Positions 1 to 6,618 of a DNA stretch of 28,973 nt are shown here, in pieces. The notes under the pieces are model-generated. The model had not been told where the DNA came from. It searched no databases and worked only from the letters and a program-made list of their open reading frames with translations. The stretch comes from Xanthomarina sp035306705 (GTDB lineage Bacteria; Bacteroidota; Bacteroidia; Flavobacteriales; Flavobacteriaceae). Position 1 is the first letter of the stretch, and every line of letters begins with the position of its first letter. Location: assembly GCF_035306705.1 (NCBI RefSeq), contig NZ_DATGNO010000064.1, positions 1 to 28,973 of the forward strand, given 5' to 3'. The translations under genes were made by a program, and so were the position numbers.

Positions 1-641
1 CTGCTTTTGAAGACTTTACTTCTATAATAGCAGCTGTAAATCAAGGTGAGACTTATCCAATTGAAATTAAAGGAAATACGGATGGCAATTTTACCAGTAA
101 AATTGTGGTGTATGTAGATTGGAATCAAGATGGCGTTTTCGATAATGCTGTAGGTTCAGAAGAGATGTACGAACTTCCTGATATCCTTAATTCTACAGGA
201 GTAGATGCAATCTCATCTCAAGGATTTATTGAGGTCCCTGCATCTGCATTATTGGGCAATACCCGTATGCGAGTTATGAAGAAGTTTAATACTGTTCCAG
301 ATCCTTGTAACACTCTAGGTTATGGCCAAGCGGAAGACTATACAGTTGAAGTTTCTGATGCTACAACAAGTATAAATGATTACAACATGCTGTCTAATAC
401 GCGTCTGTATCCAAACCCATTAAACAGTAACACGTTCTTTGTGCATGCTCCTAAATTAAATGGAGAACGCGTAGAAGTGAATATTGTAGATATGGCTGGA
501 AGACTGATCTTTAATAATGGATTGACTGTAAGTGAGAACAAGGTAACTGTTTCTGTAAACGAAGCCTTGACTTCAGGTGTGTATTTAGTAACACTAAAAC
601 ATGCGGGCGAAGCCCATACTTACAGGTTGGTGAAGGAATAA
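1..641 (+). CDS. Secreted GEVED-domain protein with T9SS sorting domain (3' part only)
   Basis: The reading frame is open from base 3 to the TAA at 639-641, so the gene begins outside the window; the GTG at 105 is internal. The visible 212 or so residues contain the end of a GEVED domain, seen as VYVDWNQDG near the start and GQAEDYTVEV before the linker. After that comes a typical type A T9SS C-terminal sorting domain of about 75 residues, with YPNP, a central NIVDMAGR strand and a final GVYLVTL...RLVKE. The protein is therefore probably exported by Sec, taken across the outer membrane by T9SS and anchored or released at the surface. The catalytic or adhesive part lies upstream and cannot be identified. 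Family knowledge: GEVED domains are common in secreted flavobacterial proteases and adhesins. Confidence 0.85.
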   Translation, partial: AFEDFTSIIAAVNQGETYPIEIKGNTDGNFTSKIVVYVDWNQDGVFDNAVGSEEMYELPDILNSTGVDAISSQGFIEVPASALLGNTRMRVMKKFNTVPDPCNTLGYGQAEDYTVEVSDATTSINDYNMLSNTRLYPNPLNSNTFFVHAPKLNGERVEVNIVDMAGRLIFNNGLTVSENKVTVSVNEALTSGVYLVTLKHAGEAHTYRLVKE

Positions 642-682
642 CAGAACCAATTGAATTATAATTACATATTCTTCGGAATAAG

Positions 683-713
683 AAAACCGTCTCAAATTGA
701 GACGGTTTTTTTA
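683..713 (+). terminator. Rho-independent terminator after the T9SS protein
   Basis: An 11-bp perfect stem (AAAACCGTCTC at 683-693 with GAGACGGTTTT at 699-709) has an AAATT loop and is followed by a T-run to 712. It ends the gene that stops at 641. Confidence 0.9.
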
Positions 714-917
714 TGGCTTTATTTTTTACTCGTGTATTTTTAAATGGATTAAGATCATTAGAATATAAAATACTATGAATCCTTTAAGCTGATTGTTTTT
801 ACAGGACTTTTTAAATTATCTTTTCGATAACAGAATTGGTAGTATGTTTTACTGGTGATCTTCATTTCCGGTTACAAAACAGTTAATAATAATCTGATAT
901 GGAACAATATCATGCTG

Positions 918-951
918 TTTTGGCTCGTATTTTAAACGGCTACTAACTTTT
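918..951 (+). promoter_or_regulatory. Candidate Bacteroidota-type promoter for the MscS-family gene
   Basis: TTTTG at 918-922 is followed after 21 bp by TAACTTTT at 944-951, close to the TTTG / TAnnTTTG consensus of Bacteroidota sigma factors. The -7 box ends 13 bp before the ATG at 965. Confidence 0.4.
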
Positions 952-964
952 TATACCATTTAAT

Positions 965-1861
965 ATGATCGAGTCCATAAAAATTTTCGAACAATCCCTT
1001 CAAGCCTATTGGAATGCCTTTGTAGCCAGTGCACCAAGAATTATTTTAGCCATTTTAATGATTGCTATTGGGTTTTTAATAGCCAATGTTGTTTCCAGAT
1101 TCTTTAGAAAAACGGTTCTATTAAGAACTCATGATCCATTGATGATTAATTTTCTATCCAAAACCATCAAACTCGGTATCCTCATCTTAATCTTGATGTT
1201 GGCCTTAAATGTGGCTGGACTAGGTGGTGTGGCTACAGGATTATTAACAGCTGCCGGGGCGTCGGCCGTTATTATTGGTTTTGCCTTTAAAGACGTGGGC
1301 GAAAATTTTATTTCGGGAATTATCTTGTCGTTTAACAGACCTTTCGATGTGAATGATACGGTTATGGTGGATAATATTTTTGGAAAGATTACTTCTCTGG
1401 AGTTTCGATATACCAAACTAAAAACATTCGATGGTCGAGACGTTTACATTCCCAATAGCGACATTATTAAAAAAGCGGTTTATAATTATACCGAAGACGG
1501 TTATTTTAGATTGGATTTTATGGTAGGAATAGACTATGAAGATGATATAGAATTGGCCAAAAAAGTAATTTTGGAAGCTGTTCAGAATTCTGAAGGAGTT
1601 ATTGAAAATCTAGAACACGAATGTTTTGTTATTGTAGATTCGTTGGGAGTTAGTACCGTAAATTTAAAAGTCTTGTTTTGGACAAAAACCAAGGAGTTTC
1701 GTAAACGCGCTTCAGAAGTAAAAAGTGGCGTAGTAAAAAATGTCAAGCAAGTAATTATGGAAAATGGCCTTAATATGCCTGCCGATATAACCGAAATAAA
1801 ACTCTATGGCTCTCAAACCAGCATCCCTGTTACTGTAGATTACCGGAATAAGGAAAAATAA
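965..1861 (+). CDS. MscS-family mechanosensitive ion channel
   Basis: This 298-residue inner-membrane protein matches the small MscS type. Hydrophobic segments lie at about 25-46, 66-84 and 90-123. The third is rich in Gly and Ala (GLGGVATGLLTAAGASA), as in the pore-lining TM3 helix, and is followed by the characteristic FKDVGENFISGIIL and RPFDVNDTV segments that lead into the cytosolic beta domain. YIPNSDI at about 160 fits the MscS beta-domain signature. Length is close to E. coli MscS (286 residues). Expected role: opening under membrane tension to release solutes during hypo-osmotic shock. It stands alone, with its own candidate promoter and no partner gene nearby. Confidence 0.93.
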   Translation: MIESIKIFEQSLQAYWNAFVASAPRIILAILMIAIGFLIANVVSRFFRKTVLLRTHDPLMINFLSKTIKLGILILILMLALNVAGLGGVATGLLTAAGASAVIIGFAFKDVGENFISGIILSFNRPFDVNDTVMVDNIFGKITSLEFRYTKLKTFDGRDVYIPNSDIIKKAVYNYTEDGYFRLDFMVGIDYEDDIELAKKVILEAVQNSEGVIENLEHECFVIVDSLGVSTVNLKVLFWTKTKEFRKRASEVKSGVVKNVKQVIMENGLNMPADITEIKLYGSQTSIPVTVDYRNKEK

Positions 1862-1956
1862 TGCCCTACTTTAGGGATTTTCAATGGTTGTTATACTGCA
1901 ATTGTTTTAGGACGAGTCATTATCCCATTGAGGAGATTATAGGGCTATATGATGCT

Positions 1957-2022
1957 CCATAGATACTTCATAGATACTCCATAGATACTCCATGGATAGT
2001 GTATGGATAGTGTATGGGGAAT
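1957..2022. repeat. Degenerate 11-bp tandem repeat, about 5.5 copies
   Basis: Units read CCATAGATACT (1957), TCATAGATACT (1968), CCATAGATACT (1979), CCATGGATAGT (1990), GTATGGATAGT (2001) and a partial GTATGG (2012). Each starts exactly 11 bp after the previous one. The first three and last two copies form two sub-families, with the CCATGG unit as the junction. Confidence 0.85.
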
Positions 2023-2249
2023 TCATGTCTATTGGTTCAGATATTTAAGGGTATTATTAATTAGGATTTACCTGTAAATCTGCCTTCTTATTTTAGGATG
2101 GGTCAAATTAATAGAAATGGTGTATAAACTATATCCATATCTTTTGCTTAAACCGATTCTTGACTTAAAGCCCAAGAACTATTCGTGATACATTAGAAGT
2201 TAAACATTCGAAATAAATGTCCAAAATAAGGTCATTTCATTTTAAATTG

Positions 2250-2257
2250 TATCTTTG
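2250..2257 (+). promoter_or_regulatory. -7 promoter box (TATCTTTG)
   Basis: A perfect match to TAnnTTTG lies 27 bp before the ATG at 2285. No good TTTG -33 element is visible at the usual 19-21 bp distance. Confidence 0.55.
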
Positions 2258-2284
2258 AAACCACCCTAAAAACTACAATAAACA

Positions 2285-2875
2285 ATGTTCGATAATTTCT
2301 GGTTTCACGTAGAGTATGGCATGAATCACGTGTTGGATATCAATGGCTACGATCATATACTTTTTTTAATAGTATTAAGTGTTCCTTATCTTTTTAAAGA
2401 CTGGAAACGGGTGTTGCTTTTGGTAACTGTTTTTACTTTAGGGCACACCTTGTCCTTAATTCTAGCAGCTTATAATGTAGTAAGTGTGAATGGTAAATTG
2501 GTGGAGTTTTTAATTCCGATTACCATTTTAATTGTCGCGCTTTTTAACGTGTTTACCGCTGGAAAAGGCGCTCAAAAAGAAAAGGTTGGCGTGCTCTTTT
2601 TCTCTACCTTATTTTTTGGTTTGATACACGGCTTGGGCTTTGCCAGAGAATTTAGAATGCTGGTTGGAAAATCGAATAACAAATTTGTCACGCTTTTGGA
2701 ATTTGCTTTGGGCATAGAAATAGCGCAAATAATTATCGTATTTGTGGTATTGTTTTTAGGTTACATCATACAAACCGTTTTCAGGTTTTCAAAACGCGAT
2801 TGGGTTATGGTTATTTCAGCAGTGGTGGTTGGATTGGTTATTCCTATGATTATTAATAGCGAGTTTTTAGCTTAA
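2285..2875 (+). CDS. HupE/UreJ-like multi-pass membrane protein
   Basis: This 196-residue, very hydrophobic protein has about six membrane segments and a conserved pattern of His/Asp residues: NH at 14-15, GYDH at 21-24, GHTLSL at 53-58 and GLIHGLGFA at 112-120. This pattern belongs to the HupE/UreJ_2 family. Members of the wider HupE/UreJ group are associated with nickel or cobalt uptake for hydrogenase and urease, but no such enzyme is encoded nearby, so the metal and role are not shown. The downstream order dCMP deaminase then S41 protease suggests a housekeeping neighbourhood rather than a metal-enzyme operon. Confidence 0.85.
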   Translation: MFDNFWFHVEYGMNHVLDINGYDHILFLIVLSVPYLFKDWKRVLLLVTVFTLGHTLSLILAAYNVVSVNGKLVEFLIPITILIVALFNVFTAGKGAQKEKVGVLFFSTLFFGLIHGLGFAREFRMLVGKSNNKFVTLLEFALGIEIAQIIIVFVVLFLGYIIQTVFRFSKRDWVMVISAVVVGLVIPMIINSEFLA

Positions 2876-2925
2876 GTAAAACCTTCACTTTAACCTAAAG
2901 TTTTCATAAAACTTCAATTTGCTGG

Positions 2926-2956
2926 TTGTAATTAAAATACGAACCGCCTATCTTCG
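2926..2956 (+). promoter_or_regulatory. Candidate promoter for the dCMP deaminase gene
   Basis: TTG at 2926-2928 is followed after 20 bp by TATCTTCG (2949-2956), one mismatch from TAnnTTTG. It places the transcription start downstream of 2956, which favours the ATG at 2999 over the in-frame TTG at 2957. Confidence 0.5.
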
Positions 2957-2998
2957 TTGTATAGTATTAAATTTAAAGGGTCACCTTGTAACTTATAT

Positions 2999-3430
2999 AT
3001 GAAGGAACACAAACAGCTTAAATACGATAAAGCTTATTTAAGAATTGCCGAAGAATGGGGAAAACTATCTTATTGCGAACGCAAGCAAGTTGGCGCAATT
3101 ATTGTTAAGGATAGAATGATTATTTCCGATGGTTTTAATGGTACACCAACAGGTTTTGAGAATTTTTGCGAAGACGATGAAGGCTACACCAAATGGTATG
3201 TATTACATGCCGAAGCCAATGCCATCTTAAAAGTGGCTTCGTCTACCCAATCTTGCAAAGGAGCTACCTTGTATATTACCTTGTCTCCTTGTAAGGAATG
3301 TAGTAAATTAATTCATCAAGCAGGTATTGTTAGAGTGGTTTATAAAGACGGATATAAAGATGACTCTGGCTTGGAATTTTTAAGAAAAGCCGGAATCGAC
3401 CTCGTTTGTATTTCAGATTTAACAGCTTAG
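2999..3430 (+). CDS. Deoxycytidylate (dCMP) deaminase
   Basis: The 143-residue protein converts dCMP to dUMP, feeding dTMP synthesis. Zinc-site motifs are clear: HAEANAI with H70 and E72, and PCKEC with C98 and C101. NGTPTGFENFCED at about 47-59 is typical of the dCMP deaminase branch rather than of cytidine or tRNA deaminases. The frame is open to a TTG at 2957, but that codon abuts a -7 promoter box and would add 14 residues outside the family pattern, so the ATG at 2999 is preferred. It lies 87 bp before the S41 protease gene and may be co-transcribed with it. Confidence 0.93.
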   Translation: MKEHKQLKYDKAYLRIAEEWGKLSYCERKQVGAIIVKDRMIISDGFNGTPTGFENFCEDDEGYTKWYVLHAEANAILKVASSTQSCKGATLYITLSPCKECSKLIHQAGIVRVVYKDGYKDDSGLEFLRKAGIDLVCISDLTA

Positions 3431-3517
3431 AAAACATTCTTGGCTAAAAAACAGTCTAATTAGAACAATAATGATTAGGATGTTGATGTGACAGTTAAAA
3501 AATAATAAGAAACACAC

Positions 3518-5110
3518 ATGAAACTCAAGAAAAAATATTTACCACTTATTATTGGTGTTGCTATTGCAGCAGGCATTTATATTGGTGGAAAATTAAATTT
3601 TTCTGATACTTCCGATAGGTTATTCACCAAAAACAGTAAAAAAGACAAACTTAACAGACTTATAGACTATATAGATTACGAATATATAGAAGATGTCAAT
3701 ACAGACAGTATTGTAGATGTTACCGTTAACGGCATTCTTAATACGCTAGATCCACACTCCGTGTACATTCCTAAAGAAGATATGGAACGAGTAGCCGATA
3801 ATATGAAAGGAGACTTCGTAGGCATTGGCATTAATTTTTACACCTATAAAGATACCGTTACGGTTATTAGAACGATTGACGATGGCCCAAGCGAGAAGGC
3901 TGGAATTAGAGGTGGAGATCGGATTATTATGGCCAATGGCGATTCTATTTTTGGCAAAGATTGGAGCAATAATGCCATTATAAAAAAACTTAAAGGTCCC
4001 ATAAATACGCTTGTAGATTTAAAAGTGTATCGAAGGGGGGAACCTGAACTATTGGACTTTAAGGTGAAGCGAAATCACATTCCTATTAAAAGTGTAGATG
4101 CCGCTTACAAGCTAACCGATAAATTAGGCTATATAAAAGTTAACCGTTTTGCCGAATCCACTTATAAGGAATTCAAAAAAGAGCTTAACAAATTACAAAA
4201 AGAAGGAATCACCGAATTAGTTCTTGATTTACGGGGAAATCCTGGTGGCTTTTTAGGTGTTGCCGAACAAATTGCAGATGAGTTTTTGGAAAAAGACAAG
4301 CTGATATTATTTACTAAAAATAAACGAGGCGATGTTGAAAAAAGTTATGCTACCAAAAAAGGGGATTTCGAAAACGGAAGAGTATTTGTTTTAATAGATG
4401 AAAATTCTGCGTCCGCCAGCGAGATTATTGCGGGCGCACTTCAAGATAACGACAAAGGAACCATTGTTGGGCGTCGCTCTTATGGAAAAGGCTTGGTGCA
4501 ACGCGAAATGGATTTGGGAGATGGAAGCGCCGTAAGATTAACCGTTTCTAGATATTATACGCCAACAGGTCGCTCGATTCAACGCTCATATAAAAATGGA
4601 AATAAGGATTATTACGACGAGTATTTTTCACGGATACAAAGTGGTGAATTGTTGGATCCAGAAAAAATTGAAGTGGCCGATTCTTTAAAATTTACAACAC
4701 CTAAAGGAAAAGTGGTTTATGGAGGTGGAGGAATTATTCCGGATGTTTTTGTGCCATTGGATTTAAGCATGCATAACGAAACCCTAACGTTTTTAGATAG
4801 ACGTGGGTTTATTAGCAATTTTGTTTTTGAAGAACTGGAAAAAGACCGTCATGCTTATGATACCATTTCTAGAAACGATTTTATAAATAATTTCAAGTTT
4901 AGCGATGATATGGTTCTGGAATTTCAGAATTATCTAAACGAAAAAACCAAAGCCAACATCACATTTGTGGCCTATAACGAAGAAGTAAAACAATATATTA
5001 AAGCCACTTTAGCCGATCAGCTTTATGGTAATGGTGCTTTTGAAGAGGTAATCAATCAAACAGATATTATGATTGAAGAGGTGCTTGATTTAAGTAATAA
5101 GGACGACTAA
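3518..5110 (+). CDS. S41-family C-terminal processing peptidase (CtpA/Prc-like)
   Basis: This 530-residue protease begins with a signal anchor (KKK then hydrophobic 7-24), so it is membrane-bound or periplasmic. A PDZ domain covers about 96-182 (VGIGINF, GIRGGDRI). The S41 catalytic core follows: LDLRGNPGG at 237-244, SASASE at 297-302 and YGKGLVQ at 322-328. By the 25-residue spacing of Ser and Lys in Prc and D1 proteases, the catalytic pair should be S299 and K324. It would trim or degrade periplasmic proteins from their C-termini. Its stop codon overlaps the stop of the convergent oxidoreductase gene by 4 bp. No promoter stands out in the 87-bp gap upstream, which fits co-transcription with the deaminase. 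Confidence 0.93.
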   Translation: MKLKKKYLPLIIGVAIAAGIYIGGKLNFSDTSDRLFTKNSKKDKLNRLIDYIDYEYIEDVNTDSIVDVTVNGILNTLDPHSVYIPKEDMERVADNMKGDFVGIGINFYTYKDTVTVIRTIDDGPSEKAGIRGGDRIIMANGDSIFGKDWSNNAIIKKLKGPINTLVDLKVYRRGEPELLDFKVKRNHIPIKSVDAAYKLTDKLGYIKVNRFAESTYKEFKKELNKLQKEGITELVLDLRGNPGGFLGVAEQIADEFLEKDKLILFTKNKRGDVEKSYATKKGDFENGRVFVLIDENSASASEIIAGALQDNDKGTIVGRRSYGKGLVQREMDLGDGSAVRLTVSRYYTPTGRSIQRSYKNGNKDYYDEYFSRIQSGELLDPEKIEVADSLKFTTPKGKVVYGGGGIIPDVFVPLDLSMHNETLTFLDRRGFISNFVFEELEKDRHAYDTISRNDFINNFKFSDDMVLEFQNYLNEKTKANITFVAYNEEVKQYIKATLADQLYGNGAFEEVINQTDIMIEEVLDLSNKDD

Positions 5111-5715
5111 TCTGGTATTTTGTCATGCACCTTTGTGTGTTCCCCATCATTCCAAAGCGTTAAAATATCTGTAGCTACTTGAGCGCCACTGCCACTTGCA
5201 ATGGCAAATTGACTTCTCCAACCCGCTAGAGTTCCAGCTACAAAAAGACCTTCATCTATTTTATGATCGGTGTTTTTTAACCAAATCCTGTTTTTTTCGG
5301 CTTTTTCTCTTGGATGAGGTTCCATGTAGTCTTCCAAACCTTTAATAGTCATTAAATTGGTGTAGCCAACAGTTACAACTACCAGCTTAGAATGGTATTC
5401 TGCCTTGTTGGTTTTTACTAAGAAACCAGTTTTGGTTTTAGTAATTTGGCTTACCTTTTCATTGGTAATTTGTTGTACTTCTGGATATAAAGATGTTAGT
5501 TGTTCTTTACCGCTCTCTAAAATGGAAGCGCCAGTGGTTCCGGGCCTTAAGCCTAAAACGTTATTAAATAGCGCAGTTTGTAAATGCGAGGATTTTTGAT
5601 GGGCAATAATACCAATCTGTTTATTTTTGGCAAATTCCTTATTTTTTGCCGACCCTAAAACTAAAGCACAAGATAGACCAGAAGCGCCTCCACCAATAAT
5701 TAACACATCGAACAT
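5107..5715 (-). CDS. Short NAD(P)/FAD-dependent oxidoreductase, thioredoxin-reductase-like fold
   Basis: The 202-residue protein opens with a dinucleotide-binding motif (DVLIIGGGASGLSCAL, residues 3-18). Near the C-terminus it has the FAD-contacting GLFVAGTLAG motif and the SGSGAQVA helix seen in thioredoxin-reductase relatives. At about 200 residues it is roughly 110 shorter than TrxB. It appears to lack both the inserted NADPH-binding domain and the CxxC redox pair, so it is not a thioredoxin reductase; its electron donor and acceptor are unknown. The start ATG overlaps the stop of the upstream small membrane protein (TAATG), suggesting translational coupling. The 3' end overlaps the convergent protease gene by 4 bp. 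Confidence 0.85.
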   Translation of the reverse strand: MFDVLIIGGGASGLSCALVLGSAKNKEFAKNKQIGIIAHQKSSHLQTALFNNVLGLRPGTTGASILESGKEQLTSLYPEVQQITNEKVSQITKTKTGFLVKTNKAEYHSKLVVVTVGYTNLMTIKGLEDYMEPHPREKAEKNRIWLKNTDHKIDEGLFVAGTLAGWRSQFAIASGSGAQVATDILTLWNDGEHTKVHDKIPD

Positions 5716-5918
5716 TATCTTCTAACTTTAGATTGTTTTTCAATTTTCTGCGAAATCCGTAAAATCTGTAATAATACCAAAGCGCACATGGCAGCTAAAA
5801 TGGTAATAAAAGCAACAACACTTTCGCCTTCAAAAGGGCTGTTAAAATTAACTTGGGTGAGATTGTATATAATTAATCCAACAGAGATTATTGATAGTAA
5901 TATTTTAAAAATCTTCAT
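5715..5918 (-). CDS. Small two-TM membrane protein, unknown function
   Basis: The 67-residue protein has two hydrophobic helices at about 4-22 and 34-53, with a short loop containing FEGE and a basic C-terminus (QKIEKQSKVRR). I do not recognise a family. It is first in a two-gene unit and its TAA shares an A with the next gene's ATG (TAATG). It is divergent from the DUF3109 gene across a 121-bp spacer. Confidence 0.7.
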   Translation of the reverse strand: MKIFKILLSIISVGLIIYNLTQVNFNSPFEGESVVAFITILAAMCALVLLQILRISQKIEKQSKVRR

Positions 5919-6004
5919 TTTGTATAAAATTTGAGCTGTTGCAAATTTCGTTAATTTGGAATGATTATTCTCTATATTAAGTGTTTAATTTTTCTTTAAT
6001 AAGC

Positions 6005-6012
6005 TATCTTTG
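6005..6012 (+). promoter_or_regulatory. -7 promoter box (TATCTTTG) for the DUF3109 gene
   Basis: A perfect TAnnTTTG match sits 27 bp before the ATG at 6040. Upstream, GTTTAA around 5983 is a poor -33 match. The box makes the in-frame GTG at 6028 an unlikely start because it leaves almost no leader. Confidence 0.6.
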
Positions 6013-6039
6013 CACTTACTTTATTAAGTGTATATAGTT

Positions 6040-6609
6040 ATGTTTCAATTAGGAAATACCATCGTATCGGAAGAGATTATTCAAAAGGACTTTGTCTGCA
6101 ATCTATCGGCATGCAAAGGCGCATGTTGTATTGATGGCGATGCTGGAGCTCCGTTAGAAGAAAAAGAAACAGATATTCTTAACGCTATTTATCCTAAAAT
6201 AAAACATCTTTTAAGACCAGAAGGAATTGAGGCCATCGAGCAACAAGGCACTTTTATTGTAACAGAATTCGACGAGTTTGAAACCCCTTTGATTGGCGGG
6301 GCAGATTGTGCCTATGTTATTTTCGACAAAAAAGGAACAGCTCTTTGTGGCATTGAAGAAGCTTATAACCAAAAGCTTATCGATTGGAGAAAACCTGTTT
6401 CTTGTCATCTTTATCCAATTAGAATTAAGGAATACAGCGAATTCTCAGCTGTTAACTACGATAAATGGGAAATTTGTGACGCTGCCTGCGTCTTAGGAAA
6501 GGAACTTCAAGTGCCTGTTTACAAATTTGTAAAAGAAGCGCTTATAAGAAAATTTGGCGAAGATTGGTATGCACAATTAGAAATAGTAGCTGAAAGTTAT
6601 AAGAAATAG
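6040..6609 (+). CDS. DUF3109 family cysteine-rich protein
   Basis: The 189-residue soluble protein begins with the DUF3109 signature: IVSEE, then C20 and the CKGACC cluster (C25, C29, C30) followed by GDAGAPLEEKE. Further cysteines occur in GGADCAY, LCGIEEA, VSCHLYPI and WEICDAAC. This cysteine layout resembles the YkgJ/CxxCxxCC group, which is suspected of binding metal or an iron-sulphur centre; no reaction is established. An in-frame GTG at 6028 would add four residues, but the ATG at 6040 fits the family start and the promoter position. Its stop lies 9 bp from the convergent kinase stop, with no terminator between them. Confidence 0.9.
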   Translation: MFQLGNTIVSEEIIQKDFVCNLSACKGACCIDGDAGAPLEEKETDILNAIYPKIKHLLRPEGIEAIEQQGTFIVTEFDEFETPLIGGADCAYVIFDKKGTALCGIEEAYNQKLIDWRKPVSCHLYPIRIKEYSEFSAVNYDKWEICDAACVLGKELQVPVYKFVKEALIRKFGEDWYAQLEIVAESYKK

Positions 6610-6618
6610 TTTCAGGTT

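Larger units (their letters stand above)
642..964. other. Intergenic region, 323 bp
   Basis: It holds the terminator at 683-713 and, near its right end, a candidate promoter for the MscS gene (918-951). The part between about 715 and 915 shows no convincing gene or repeat. Confidence 0.6.
1862..2284. other. Intergenic region, 423 bp, with tandem repeat and promoter
   Basis: No gene is apparent. The region contains a degenerate 11-bp tandem repeat (1957-2022) and a perfect -7 promoter box (2250-2257) for the gene at 2285. No clear Rho-independent terminator follows the MscS gene. Confidence 0.6.

Noticed and set aside
105..107. GTG as the start of the first protein
   Set aside because: The frame is open to the window edge and the GTG lies in the middle of the GEVED domain; the gene is cut by the window.
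713..778. 21-codon frame after the first terminator
   Set aside because: Begins inside the terminator T-run and shows no coding signal or promoter.
2001..2017. TGTATGG repeats as LytTR operators like those at 9391-9497
   Set aside because: Spacing is 11 bp rather than 21 bp and the GTTGG half is missing; the likeness is limited to seven bases.
1957..2022. CRISPR array
   Set aside because: Units are contiguous 11-mers without spacers and no cas gene is near; it is a simple tandem repeat.
2898..2914. AAGTTTT-CAT-AAAACTT hairpin after the HupE/UreJ-like gene
   Set aside because: All-AT stem apart from one pair, 3-base loop and no T-run, so not a convincing terminator.
2957..2959. TTG start of dCMP deaminase
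   Set aside because: It abuts a -7 promoter box and adds 14 residues foreign to the family; the ATG at 2999 is better.
6028..6030. GTG start of the DUF3109 gene
   Set aside because: Only 15 bp after a perfect -7 box; the ATG at 6040 matches the family N-terminus.
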